A stretch of 33,379 nucleotides of DNA from Bacillus massilinigeriensis (lineage in GTDB: Bacteria > Bacillota > Bacilli > Bacillales > Cytobacillaceae), in the NCBI RefSeq assembly GCF_900117315.1, contig NZ_LT630337.1:388040-421418 (forward strand). Direction: 5' to 3'. The notes below the pieces were generated by a model. It was not told the origin of the DNA. It made no database searches and worked only from the letters and a program-made list of their open reading frames with translations. Shown piece after piece: positions 1-7,631 of the stretch. Made by a program: the position numbers and the translations under genes. Within the stretch, counting starts at the first letter, position 1. Each line of letters starts with the position of its first letter.

Positions 1-210
1 AGGAAAATAATATATACGACGAATATTATTGAAGGGCTGCATCGCCAATTTAGAAAAGTAACCAAAACGAAGTCCATTTTCCCTAATGATGATAGCCTAA
101 GAAAAATGCTTTTCTTGGCCTCTCAAAACATTACGAAAAAATGGACCATGCGTTATCGGAATTGGGACATGATCTTGAGTCAGCTTGAGATTTTGAATCA
201 AACATCCTAA
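1..210 (+). CDS. IS256-family transposase, C-terminal end (cut by window edge)
   Basis: The first 70 codons are open to a TAA at 208-210. The translation begins [20 protein letters not shown] and continues with an aromatic-rich tail containing [17 protein letters not shown]. The N-x-IE-x-hRxhRkvtKtk signature followed by a short tail with a W-x-M motif is typical of the end of IS256 (mutator-type) DDE transposases, including the region of the catalytic glutamate. Only the last 69 residues are in the window, so I cannot say whether the gene is intact. It is followed by a series of hairpins (211-363) that probably belong to the element's right end. Family assignment is by motif recognition. Confidence 0.85.
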   Translation, partial: RKIIYTTNIIEGLHRQFRKVTKTKSIFPNDDSLRKMLFLASQNITKKWTMRYRNWDMILSQLEILNQTS

Positions 211-229
211 TTGGGGACTCTGTCCCCAA
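211..229. repeat. GGGGAC/GTCCCC hairpin directly after the transposase stop
   Basis: TTGGGGAC (211-218) and GTCCCCAA (222-229) are perfect 8-base complements with a 3-base loop, starting at the base after the transposase stop codon. There is no U-run, so it is not a standard terminator. The GGGAC core recurs near 30847 and 30969. Confidence 0.7.
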
Positions 230-252
230 ACCCCTGAAGTTTAGCGCTTTTG

Positions 253-310
253 TTTTCCCTAAAACGGACTAAAAAAACGGACAGAAAAGATCCGTCCGTT
301 TTAGGGAAAA
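253..310. repeat. 17-bp perfect inverted repeat downstream of the IS256 transposase
   Basis: TTTTCCCTAAAACGGAC (253-269) is exactly complementary to 294-310. A smaller hairpin, ACGGA (277-281) with TCCGT (291-295), is nested inside and would compete with it. The long A/T-ended stem could work as a bidirectional terminator or be part of the insertion sequence's terminal region. The other end of the element lies outside the window, so terminal inverted repeats cannot be matched. Confidence 0.6.
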
Positions 311-363
311 ACCATAAAACCGCTCGGGTTGCACTTCTGCATTGCCCTATCCTGTTTTATGGT
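311..363. repeat. 10-bp inverted repeat around a 33-base spacer
   Basis: ACCATAAAAC (311-320) is complementary to GTTTTATGGT (354-363). It abuts the preceding inverted repeat, giving three consecutive palindromic units within 153 bases. From 364 to 569 I see only AT-rich sequence downstream of the minus-strand gene, with no clear terminator for it. Confidence 0.5.
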
Positions 364-569
364 AAAAGCCAATTATATTTTTGACAAATGATGTTTTTTC
401 TATACCTATTATTTCTTGCCTTGCGAAGATTGTCGGATATTACCTACACAAAATTTTACGCAGACCCTCCCCTGCCTTTTATTTTGTTAATTAATATGAT
501 TTTTTGTGTTTTGCACCTCAAAAGAGAACCTGTTATGTTTAAAATGGTCAGTCCTTTGAGCCCACTATG

Positions 570-1721
570 TTATTTCTTTAATTCAATAACGATATCTTCT
601 AATACAAATTCTTCTTTTCCTTTACCTGACTTCTCAGGTAGTGTGATTTCCCTTTTTTCTCCGTCTTTTGATATTTCTACAGAACCATAATTATCAGAAT
701 TGTAATCTCGTAAGGTGATATGAGGAGTCATGATAAGTTTTGTTGCATTCTGGTCAACCTTTTCAAATGTTTTACTCCTACCTATATTATAAGAATCTGT
801 ACCTTTTCCACCATTATCTTGTCCTGAGTAAACATTACCTAAATCGTCTTTAACTTCTAATTCAACATCGACTCCATCCCATTTATTTCGTACTTTCTCA
901 GAAACTATTTGGTCATAATAAACAATAAAGGACATAGGGGTGACAGATATTTTTTCTATGCTTACTTTCACACCATTTTGTTCTGAACTGCTGTCACTTA
1001 ATTGCATTGTGCTATCAACAGCATTTAGACTAAAATCAAAATTCCAAGCTCCTTTTATCTCCGTCTGATTATCGGGGTTCTGAATGCTGTCAATATTCCA
1101 TTTGATGTTAGCAACATCTAATGTTTTATCCTCCAAATTACTAACCGTTAGTATGCCTACATATTTATTTGTATCTATTTTTGTAGTTCTATCCGTTCCT
1201 CCCAGTGCATTCATCCCTTCTATTTTTGGCAAAGAAGTTCCTGCGTGTTCACCTAAATCTTGTTCACTTTCAATTGAATATGTTATAGATACTGTCTTTC
1301 CATCAAAAACTGCATCATTTACTGTGATTTTGATTCCGTTACTCTCTTTCGTAAGATTGATTTCGTTCGAGAATTGCTTATAGTTATAATACAATCCTTT
1401 TTCCTTTTCTTTATCTTTAGAAGTGTGACCTTGGATTGAGGTATCAGCCCTTCCGTTATCGAAAAATCGAAAAATATCTTCAATCACAGGGATGTTTTTA
1501 GCGTAAGCTGGAAATGTTAATCCCAATGTTGTAGCTGATAAGCCGACTAAAATGGATGCTACTGCAACATTCTTTTTCCAACTCTTCCTTTTTCTCTTTT
1601 TATTAATTGAATTTTTCAGTGTATTCTTTACTTTAGCTTTTTCGAGTTCACTAACTTCCATCTCTTCAAATTCATCTTCGTCTATGTCGATATCGTTTAG
1701 TAATTCATAAATGTCCTTCAT
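570..1721 (-). CDS. DUF4179-domain anti-sigma factor (partner of the adjacent ECF sigma factor)
   Basis: A 383-residue membrane protein. Residues 1-50 form an acidic then very basic cytoplasmic segment ending KKRKRKSWKK, residues 51-72 form one hydrophobic helix, and the rest is an extracellular beta-rich region. The short sequence after the helix (YAKNIPVIEDIFRFF) and the segment ITVNDAVFDGKTVSITYSIE are hallmarks of the DUF4179 family; the C-terminal part resembles DUF5643. In such pairs the cytoplasmic N-terminus is thought to hold the sigma factor at the membrane. The start codon overlaps the sigma factor's stop codon (ATGA), implying translational coupling at a fixed ratio. The signal sensed and the specific partner are inferred from position only. 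Confidence 0.85.
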   Translation of the reverse strand: MKDIYELLNDIDIDEDEFEEMEVSELEKAKVKNTLKNSINKKRKRKSWKKNVAVASILVGLSATTLGLTFPAYAKNIPVIEDIFRFFDNGRADTSIQGHTSKDKEKEKGLYYNYKQFSNEINLTKESNGIKITVNDAVFDGKTVSITYSIESEQDLGEHAGTSLPKIEGMNALGGTDRTTKIDTNKYVGILTVSNLEDKTLDVANIKWNIDSIQNPDNQTEIKGAWNFDFSLNAVDSTMQLSDSSSEQNGVKVSIEKISVTPMSFIVYYDQIVSEKVRNKWDGVDVELEVKDDLGNVYSGQDNGGKGTDSYNIGRSKTFEKVDQNATKLIMTPHITLRDYNSDNYGSVEISKDGEKREITLPEKSGKGKEEFVLEDIVIELKK

Positions 1722-2284
1722 ATGCCATTCTCCTTTAACTTAAGGTTGGTAGCTTTTTTATTCAGCCTCTTTTTTCCTCTATATATCCGATTATCTATCG
1801 AGGCTTTGGTCAAACCAAGTTTTAATGAAATTTCCTCAGTATTTAATCCTAAGAAGAATCTCATGATAAAGATATCTCGTTCAATTGGTTCTAAATGATT
1901 AATTAATTTGATTAGTTCGGCTCTATCTTCTTGCATTATGAGTTCATCTTCTGCTGATTTTTCTACATTCAAATCCATATCATTGGAGGTGATTTCTATT
2001 TTCTTAGTCACCTTTCTGTAATAATCAATAGATTTAAACTTAGCAATTGCACAAATCCATTTCTTGAAATCATTTGAACCTCCATGAAACTTGTCCGCAT
2101 TATTCCAGATGGAAAGAAAAATATCGTTGATACATTCTTCTATGACACCTTTGTTTTCAAGGGGATTGAGGACTTTATGAGTAATCCCCTTGATTAATGG
2201 CAAATATTTATCCACTATAAATTCCAATGCGTCTTCTTCTTGTCGCTTTAATCGCTGTATAAAGTTGGTTTCATTTGACGTCAT
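1718..2284 (-). CDS. ECF-type sigma-70 factor
   Basis: A 188-residue sigma factor containing only regions 2 and 4. Region 2 lies at about residues 17-90 (EECINDIFLSIWNNADKF, then FKKWICAIAKFKSIDYYRK, the promoter -10 recognition helices). Region 4 lies at about 131-175 (LEPIERDIFIMRFFLGLNTE followed by the HTH LGLTKASIDNRIYRGKKRL). There is no region 1 or 3, as expected for extracytoplasmic-function sigma factors. AAGGAGAA precedes the ATG at a good distance. The gene is coupled to the DUF4179 gene by a 4-base overlap and is divergent from a second sigma gene at 2515. A perfect palindrome at 2307-2322 sits in its 5' leader and may regulate it. Confidence 0.92.
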   Translation of the reverse strand: MTSNETNFIQRLKRQEEDALEFIVDKYLPLIKGITHKVLNPLENKGVIEECINDIFLSIWNNADKFHGGSNDFKKWICAIAKFKSIDYYRKVTKKIEITSNDMDLNVEKSAEDELIMQEDRAELIKLINHLEPIERDIFIMRFFLGLNTEEISLKLGLTKASIDNRIYRGKKRLNKKATNLKLKENGI

Positions 2285-2306
2285 GTAGCAATTCTCCTTA
2301 TTTTTT

Positions 2307-2322
2307 TGTAAAGGCCTTTACA
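2307..2322. promoter_or_regulatory. 16-bp perfect palindrome in the leader of the minus-strand sigma gene
   Basis: TGTAAAGGCCTTTACA is its own reverse complement. On the minus strand it lies just downstream of a possible -10 element (TATAAG at about 2325-2330) and 22 bases before the start codon at 2284, where a bound repressor or RNA hairpin would affect expression. The protein that would bind is unknown. Confidence 0.55.
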
Positions 2323-2453
2323 CCTTATACAACGAATTGAAAAAGACTTTTTCTCGCAATTTATATAAATTTCTTAAATTTTATTAGTCTATCATAGCAA
2401 GAAATAAAGAAATCTTTCGGCAATTTTTTGCGTGGTAAAATTTTTAAATATAT

Positions 2454-2479
2454 CACAACTTTTATTTTGTTATTACGTC
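2454..2479 (+). promoter_or_regulatory. ECF-type promoter of the plus-strand sigma/anti-sigma operon
   Basis: CACAAC (2454-2459), a 16-base spacer, then CGTC (2476-2479), followed 36 bases later by the start codon. AAC with N16 and CGTC matches the general ECF promoter form known for Bacillus SigX, SigM and SigW (TGaAAC / CGTc). It suggests autoregulation of the sigma factor encoded next. Confidence 0.55.
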
Positions 2480-2514
2480 TAAGTATTGAACATTCAAGAA
2501 AGGAGGGCGGTTAA

Positions 2515-3042
2515 TTGTTAGGGGATAGAAAGGAAGAAATTGCAAATTGGTATGACGAACATAGTAAATCCGTTTTAAGTTTTATTTTATTAATGGTTAA
2601 GGATTATCAACAAGCAGAAGATTTAACTCACGATACCTTTGTTAAAGCCTATCTATATTATGATTCTTTTAAACACTATTCCAGTGAAAAGACATGGCTA
2701 TTTAGTATTGGGCATAATCTTACGGTTGACTTTTTAAGGAAGCGTAAACCTACCACGTTCATGAAGGAAATATTTCATTTGCAAAAAGATAATAGACCAT
2801 TACCTGAAGAAATTATTCAAATTAAAGAGGAATCATATGAACTTTATAAAGCGTTAGGGAAAATCAAAGATACATATAGAAAGGTGATTATTCTAAGGAA
2901 AATAAAGGGCTTTTCTATTGAGGATACAGCAAACATCTTAGGTTGGTCAGAGAGTAAAGTCAAATCGACACTCTTTAGAGCTATCCCAGTGCTGAAAAAA
3001 CAATTAAAAAAGGAGGGTTACTTGAATGAAAGGACAATTTGA
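2515..3042 (+). CDS. ECF-type sigma-70 factor, SigX-like
   Basis: A 175-residue ECF sigma factor. Region 2 spans about residues 8-77 (DYQQAEDLTHDTFVKAYLYY, then TWLFSIGHNLTVDFLRKRKP), and region 4 about 112-165 (YRKVIILRKIKGFSIEDTAN followed by LGWSESKVKSTLFRAIPVLK). The start is TTG at 2515, set by AAAGGAGGG a few bases upstream. The gene overlaps the following anti-sigma gene by 17 bases. Its own ECF-type promoter at 2454 supports positive autoregulation. It is divergent from another sigma/anti-sigma pair. Overall resemblance is to the SigX group, but the sequence alone does not fix orthology. Confidence 0.92.
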   Translation: MLGDRKEEIANWYDEHSKSVLSFILLMVKDYQQAEDLTHDTFVKAYLYYDSFKHYSSEKTWLFSIGHNLTVDFLRKRKPTTFMKEIFHLQKDNRPLPEEIIQIKEESYELYKALGKIKDTYRKVIILRKIKGFSIEDTANILGWSESKVKSTLFRAIPVLKKQLKKEGYLNERTI

Positions 3043-4447
3043 GGATACTGATTTTGAGCGTTCCTTAGAGAAATTGAATTCTGATTTTATGTGGAGGAAA
3101 AATCAAAAACATGAATTGAAAAAGCGAATCTTCACTGATATTGAAAAAATAGAATCACAAGGATTTCAAGATAAGGGAAAACTTAATGTAAAGTGGGCGA
3201 AGTCGGAACGCTCAAGAAGAAAAATGAAAAAGACAGTAGTGATTCCATTGGTAGCATCTTTATTTCTGATGTTTTCTGTTGGAGTAGGGGCGGCCACCAT
3301 TCCAGGTATTAATCATTTATTATCAATTGTTAGTCCCAAAATTGCGTTGCTTCTTCAGTCTATAGACGTTAGTAGTGAGGATAAAGGCATTAAAATGAAT
3401 GTAATTGGGGCGATGAATGATGATGAAATGGCTGTTATTTATGTTACTATGCAAGATTTAACAGGCAATAGAATAGATGAAACGCTTGATATTTATGATT
3501 ACTCATTGACTGAAGGACATATGTTTAATAGCCAAATAGTTGATTACGATGAAACTTCTAAAACCGCTACGTTACGAATTCAAGCCAACGGAGGCGAGAG
3601 CTTTAATAATAAAAAAATTAAGTTTCATATCAATTCTTTCCTAAGTCATAAACAAATATATGAAGCAGTCAAGGTCAATACGAATCTGTTGGAAGTAAAA
3701 AACAACACGCCTCAAACCATATCATTAGATTTAAATAACATTTCTGGTGGCGGTGGAAAGTCTTTTAACGAATTAAAAGAACAAGGAACAATTCAGGTAT
3801 TAAAGCCAGGTGGAAACAAACTTTACCTTCCAGAGATAGATTTTATGTATATCTCTAATATGGGTTTTATTGATAATCGTCTTCACATTCTAACGAAGTG
3901 GACAGGGGATGATATTGATAGTCATGGGAATTTTTATTTTGTTAATTCTTCGGGAGATAAAATTCACGCTTCTAATATTTCTTTTGGAATTGATAAATCA
4001 GGTAATATTGATTATGGAAACGAATATAGGGAATATATCTTTGACGCAAATAACAACTTAAGTGAGCTAAGATTATTGGGTGATTTCGTTTCTAATGGTA
4101 ATCACACAGTAGGTAACTGGAATACCACATTTAAAATACAGTCTGTTGGCAAAGAAAAAAGTGTAACCTTTAGTAAAGATTTTGGTACATGGAAAGCAAA
4201 GAGGATGACCGTTTCACCATTAGGAGTAACTTTATATGGTAACGGTGAGTTTGAAAATTCGAGTAAAATAGTGGTAAGTGCTAAGATGAATGACGGTAGT
4301 GTTCAAACATTTGATTCTATGTTCAGTTTTAGTGAGAATGAAAAGGTCAAAGTTAAGTTCTTATCTTCCTTGCCATTAGATATTTCAAAGGTTGAATCAA
4401 TCGATATCGATGGTTTAGAAATTAACTTTATAGATATATGGAGATAG
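3026..4447 (+). CDS. DUF4179-domain anti-sigma factor
   Basis: A 473-residue protein. The N-terminal 69 residues are charged and cytoplasmic, with RRKMKKT just before a single hydrophobic helix at about 70-90 (VVIPLVASLFLMFSVGVGAA). The next stretch, TIPGINHLLSIVSPKIALLL, and the segment SSEDKGIKMNVIGAMNDDEM follow the DUF4179 pattern. The remaining 340 or so residues are a beta-rich extracellular region. GGAGGG lies 13 bases before the ATG, inside the end of the sigma gene, and the 17-base overlap indicates coupling. The expected role is to sequester the sigma factor encoded at 2515 until an external signal arrives; the signal is not visible in the sequence. Confidence 0.85.
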   Translation: MKGQFEDTDFERSLEKLNSDFMWRKNQKHELKKRIFTDIEKIESQGFQDKGKLNVKWAKSERSRRKMKKTVVIPLVASLFLMFSVGVGAATIPGINHLLSIVSPKIALLLQSIDVSSEDKGIKMNVIGAMNDDEMAVIYVTMQDLTGNRIDETLDIYDYSLTEGHMFNSQIVDYDETSKTATLRIQANGGESFNNKKIKFHINSFLSHKQIYEAVKVNTNLLEVKNNTPQTISLDLNNISGGGGKSFNELKEQGTIQVLKPGGNKLYLPEIDFMYISNMGFIDNRLHILTKWTGDDIDSHGNFYFVNSSGDKIHASNISFGIDKSGNIDYGNEYREYIFDANNNLSELRLLGDFVSNGNHTVGNWNTTFKIQSVGKEKSVTFSKDFGTWKAKRMTVSPLGVTLYGNGEFENSSKIVVSAKMNDGSVQTFDSMFSFSENEKVKVKFLSSLPLDISKVESIDIDGLEINFIDIWR

Positions 4448-4491
4448 TTATAAGAGTCTTTCGACAAATACATCCTTATCCAGAAAGAAAA

Positions 4492-4500
4492 TGGTATAAT
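4492..4500 (+). promoter_or_regulatory. Extended -10 promoter (TGGTATAAT)
   Basis: TGGTATAAT is a consensus extended -10 element (TGnTATAAT). No good -35 is present at 16-18 bases upstream, which is tolerable for extended -10 promoters. It lies in the gap after the anti-sigma gene and would start a transcript with a leader of about 105 bases before the gene at 4613. Confidence 0.6.
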
Positions 4501-4539
4501 GGAAGCTACAAGAATAGAATATTCAAGCGGTTCACCGAG

Positions 4540-4569
4540 AAGACCACCTTACTGGACAAGGGTGGTCTT
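4540..4569 (+). terminator. Leader hairpin between promoter and gene at 4613 (possible attenuator)
   Basis: AAGACCACC (4540-4548) pairs perfectly with GGTGGTCTT (4561-4569) around a 12-base loop and is followed by TCTTACTTT. Its place between the extended -10 element and the ribosome binding site suggests transcription attenuation rather than simple termination. No alternative antiterminator stem was identified. Confidence 0.5.
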
Positions 4570-4612
4570 TCTTACTTTATATAATTACTGTTTGAGAGGA
4601 GGAAGCAAACGG

Positions 4613-4996
4613 TTGAAGAAATGGATTATCATTGTTGTAGTTTGTATTGCAATTTCATCGAGGGCTTTATTTTACTCCAAAATCTATTACCCTTCCTTAC
4701 CGATAGATTCAGTATCCAAACGTGAGGTTATTCAAAAAGTAAATGACTCGAATGAAAGTATAATATACCTGACAGAAGAAAATGGTTACGTATGGTACAT
4801 TTCAAAAATGAATCAAGGAAAAGCATATGAGCAATTAAAACAGATGATGGAAGAGAAGGGTTGGAAATATAAAGAACAAATGGGTGCTGGATTCATTTTT
4901 CAAAAGCAAAGTAAAGAATTAATTGTTGAAAGCGAAATATGGACAGGGAAGTATGTGATATTTCAGATTCCGATAAGTGAAGGAATTGAAATTTAA
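4613..4996 (+). CDS. Small membrane-anchored protein of unknown function
   Basis: A 127-residue protein starting at TTG 4613. The frame is open further upstream to 4499, but GAGAGGAGGAAG at 4595-4606 and the hydrophobic N-terminus (KKWIIIVVVCIAISSRALF) fix this start. Residues 2-20 form a signal anchor or uncleaved signal peptide. The rest is a soluble domain with GYVWYISKMNQGKAYEQLKQ and a repeated pattern of aromatic residues and lysines, probably outside the membrane. I do not recognise a family. It has its own promoter and a hairpin-containing leader, which sets it apart from the sigma operon before it. Confidence 0.75.
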   Translation: MKKWIIIVVVCIAISSRALFYSKIYYPSLPIDSVSKREVIQKVNDSNESIIYLTEENGYVWYISKMNQGKAYEQLKQMMEEKGWKYKEQMGAGFIFQKQSKELIVESEIWTGKYVIFQIPISEGIEI

Positions 4997-5115
4997 GAAA
5001 CATTATCGAGTAATCAACCGTATATAAACAAATGGCTATTTGTCGATAAAGGATTAATGCGGATTTGCTTTAATTAATATGCAAATAGTCAAATGAAAAT
5101 TATGGAGGAATATTT

Positions 5116-5289
5116 GTGTTCAAAATAACGCCTAAATGTTCAATTTGCGAAAAAGAGATTAAAGGAAATGAAGTGGTTTTTGTAAAGATGCGTTACCCAG
5201 AAAGAAAAGGAATGACGGAAATAAAAGCATATCTACAAAATGAAGGGAAACTAATTTGCGAGGATTGCTTTAATAAAAGGGATAATTAG
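5116..5289 (+). CDS. Small zinc-ribbon-like protein (57 aa)
   Basis: GTG start at 5116, preceded by ATGGAGGAA. The protein begins MFKITPKCSICEKEIKGNEV and ends CEDCFNKRDN. The two CxxC pairs (CSIC and CEDC), about 40 residues apart, are a typical zinc-binding arrangement. Between them, VVFVKMRYPERKGMTEIKAY is a stretch I recall from small Bacillus proteins that are often mis-annotated as iron-hydroxamate transporter components; nothing here supports transport. Its function is unknown. Confidence 0.8.
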   Translation: MFKITPKCSICEKEIKGNEVVFVKMRYPERKGMTEIKAYLQNEGKLICEDCFNKRDN

Positions 5290-5344
5290 TTTTTCCCATG
5301 TAGACGTATTGCTATATAGATTGAAAAGAATAAAGGGGATAATT

Positions 5345-6412
5345 ATGAGTAATATTCAGGAAATTGGGGAACTGAAAAAATCCATTGATGAACTGCCTGA
5401 AAATGAAGTAAAGTCACTGCTGTTTCATATTTTATTACGGATGAATCTTGTAAAAGAAACGGATTATTCAGAGATAGATTTTATAAATGACTTGGGAAAT
5501 ATATACGAAACGGTATTTAAATTATCGAAAGAACGGTCGAAGGCGAAGGAAGAAGAAAATTTTCAAAAGGTGCATATTCTGTTTGGGGATTCTGGTGCAG
5601 GAACATTAAAAGTGGCTTTAAAGGAATTGGGAGTATATCCAGTGGAAAAGGTGATTTCCTTTTGGGATATCTTTTCGATTGGTCCCATTGAGCGATTACA
5701 TGAAAGTAATGGAGAAGAAGCAAGATTTCAATGGATGAAAAAAGTTGTGAATGACGAAGATGGTGATTTTCAAGATTACCAACAGGGGCTTTATAATACC
5801 GTCAATCAAATACATTCTATCCCAGAGAACGTGCCAATTACGATATGGGTGGCTGATAATTCTCATGAGCAGACAGGGTTGAGATTTGTTCTATATTTAT
5901 TGCGGAACAAAACGAGTGAAATCCAAGTGATTAATACAACCAAGGCATATGCTGAACAGTTTAATCGACCAGATATTCTATATAGTCCCTTATCAACAGG
6001 AGAAATCTCACCAGAAAAACTACAAGTTATATATGAGAAAGACCATTCAAAATCTTTATCAGAAAACGAAAGAAAGGAACTTGAAGAAGAGTGGATGGCT
6101 CTTGCTGATACGAAGGAAACGTTGCGTATCTGGAGAAATGGAAAGATTAATAATGTCAAAGAGGATTATTACGACCAATATATGATAAATATGGCGAAAA
6201 AACTTCAAATTGAGCGAGAACGTGAGCAAGAACCTGAACCTTTTATGAAATCCGCAAGATTAATAGGAGAAGTAATAGGGCATTTAGACCAATATATGGG
6301 GGATGAATTCTTCGAGTATCGGCTAAGAAAGTTGATAGAAAAGGGTGTTTTTGAGATGGAAGGTAATTTGAAGGCTATGAGATATTACAGTGTGAGGTTG
6401 ACAAAGGTCTAA
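5345..6412 (+). CDS. DUF1835 / DUF3658 domain protein
   Basis: A 355-residue soluble protein. ATG 5345 is chosen because AAAGGGGA lies just upstream; the frame is open 12 codons further. After a helical N-terminus (1-70), the DUF1835 domain runs from about 75 (VHILFGDSGAGTLKVALKEL, then VISFWDIFSIGPI and VPITIWVADNSHEQTGLRFV). The DUF3658 domain follows at about 265-353 (TLRIWRNGKINNVKEDYY, then FMKSARLIGEVIGHLDQYMG and RKLIEKGVFEMEGNLKAM). Biochemical function of the family is unknown. A degraded copy of the DUF3658 part lies at 26188-26493, so the gene once had a paralogue here. The downstream lipoprotein gene follows after 12 bases and may be co-transcribed. Confidence 0.88.
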   Translation: MSNIQEIGELKKSIDELPENEVKSLLFHILLRMNLVKETDYSEIDFINDLGNIYETVFKLSKERSKAKEEENFQKVHILFGDSGAGTLKVALKELGVYPVEKVISFWDIFSIGPIERLHESNGEEARFQWMKKVVNDEDGDFQDYQQGLYNTVNQIHSIPENVPITIWVADNSHEQTGLRFVLYLLRNKTSEIQVINTTKAYAEQFNRPDILYSPLSTGEISPEKLQVIYEKDHSKSLSENERKELEEEWMALADTKETLRIWRNGKINNVKEDYYDQYMINMAKKLQIEREREQEPEPFMKSARLIGEVIGHLDQYMGDEFFEYRLRKLIEKGVFEMEGNLKAMRYYSVRLTKV

Positions 6413-6424
6413 GGAGGCATTCAA

Positions 6425-6904
6425 ATGAATAAATGGTTGTTGTCTTTTATCGTTTTGATAGTGATAACGATTGTTGGGTGTTCAAAAAGTGAGAGTTCAA
6501 CTAATGAGATGACTGGAAGCAAACCACCCATAGCCATGATTAAGATTGGCGAGGAAACCTTTTTAACAAAACTTGGTTCGTACTGTTGGACATTGCGAAA
6601 CAAAAGTACCTGTGTCGATACTGCTGGACCAGTCGAACTGTTAAAGAACGAGAATCCTATCCAAGTAAAAGCTGGTGAAGAAATAACGTTTGAGATGGAT
6701 TATGAACCAAAACCCAATGAATTTCATGTTATACAAATAAATGAGAACAATGAAACCGAGATAGTGATGGAAGATAATCATTTTACCGCACCTATGGAAA
6801 AAGGAGTCTATTATTATTCATACGGTGTGTGGTGGATGGACAAAAAAGAAGCTAATGTATCAAATGGCGATGCTTTCTATGCCTTTGTTTTGGAAGTGAG
6901 ATGA
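6425..6904 (+). CDS. Lipoprotein of unknown function
   Basis: A 159-residue lipoprotein: N-terminal MNKWLLSFIVLIVITIVGC, with lipobox TIVGC and lipidation expected at Cys19. The mature part contains SYCWTLRNKSTCVDTAGPVE, with two cysteines that could form a disulphide, then KAGEEITFEMDYEPKPNEFH, and a C-terminal YYYSYGVWWMDKKEA segment suggesting a beta-sandwich fold. AAGGAGGC ends 4 bases before the ATG. It starts 12 bases after the DUF1835 gene, so it is probably in the same transcript. I have seen similar Bacillus lipoproteins but know no assigned function. Confidence 0.8.
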   Translation: MNKWLLSFIVLIVITIVGCSKSESSTNEMTGSKPPIAMIKIGEETFLTKLGSYCWTLRNKSTCVDTAGPVELLKNENPIQVKAGEEITFEMDYEPKPNEFHVIQINENNETEIVMEDNHFTAPMEKGVYYYSYGVWWMDKKEANVSNGDAFYAFVLEVR

Positions 6905-6937
6905 ATGTTTGTAAACGAAATTAAATAGAGGAGGAAT

Positions 6938-7594
6938 ATGATGATAAGAAGTAAAGTGGCACTTATTAGTTCAGTTGTTATTTTAAGTATATGTATGTAT
7001 TTATATTTCCCGTTTCCTAATAATGTCATGTTGGAAGCACGTTCCGCATTCATGTCATTTCCAATCCGCAATCAAGATGGATTTATTCCTCTTGGTATAA
7101 TTGGGTCTATTTTGTTTATAATCGCCATGATTTTGCTTTTCTATGGCATGAAGAAATACCGTCTTCGGTCAATTTTTATAGTTACAATTATATATGCAGT
7201 TTTACCCAATTTTCTAATTACAATGTATCAGGAAACATTAGCAAGTGGCATTAAAGCTATCTCATACGATGGTAAGGGCAATTGCAATTTTGAGAATGTA
7301 AGCGAAGACTTATTGAATGGGGAATGTAATTTTGTGTTACATAATCGAAGCGGTAAAGACGTATCATTTGAATTGGAATTTTTGGATTCCTTTTTCATGG
7401 AAGATGGAGTACGAATGGAGTCACTTATGAATTTAGCTGGTCCATACAATATTACGATAGAAGCAAACCGTAAAAAGTCTATCCATTTGAAAGAATTACT
7501 TGACTTATCAGATGTTCCTAAACACATTGACGGAGGAACATCGAATGGTATTCATTTTAAATTAATTGAGGGGAAGAAAACACGAACTTTATAG
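6938..7594 (+). CDS. Membrane protein of unknown function
   Basis: A 218-residue protein with AGAGGAGGAA upstream of tandem ATGs at 6938 and 6941. Three hydrophobic segments are visible: about residues 7-26, 50-69 (LGIIGSILFIIAMILLFYGM) and 77-94 (IFIVTIIYAVLPNFLITM). These are followed by an external domain of about 115 residues with GKGNCNFENVSEDLLNGECN, whose two cysteines may pair. The C-terminal domain resembles an immunoglobulin-like beta-sandwich, which is an inference. No family is recognised. Confidence 0.75.
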   Translation: MMIRSKVALISSVVILSICMYLYFPFPNNVMLEARSAFMSFPIRNQDGFIPLGIIGSILFIIAMILLFYGMKKYRLRSIFIVTIIYAVLPNFLITMYQETLASGIKAISYDGKGNCNFENVSEDLLNGECNFVLHNRSGKDVSFELEFLDSFFMEDGVRMESLMNLAGPYNITIEANRKKSIHLKELLDLSDVPKHIDGGTSNGIHFKLIEGKKTRTL

Positions 7595-7631
7595 GTCAGT
7601 GTTTAAGGCGTTATATCGGTTGGGGTGAGAC

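Noticed and set aside
388-690. Open frame of 100 codons on the plus strand
   Set aside because: It lies opposite the end of the minus-strand DUF4179 gene and its composition (Phe, Leu, Ser and Pro rich) is that of an antisense shadow; it has no ribosome binding site.
4499-4612. Upstream extension of the gene at 4613
   Set aside because: The extension runs through the extended -10 promoter and leader hairpin; the strong ribosome binding site and signal anchor fix TTG 4613.
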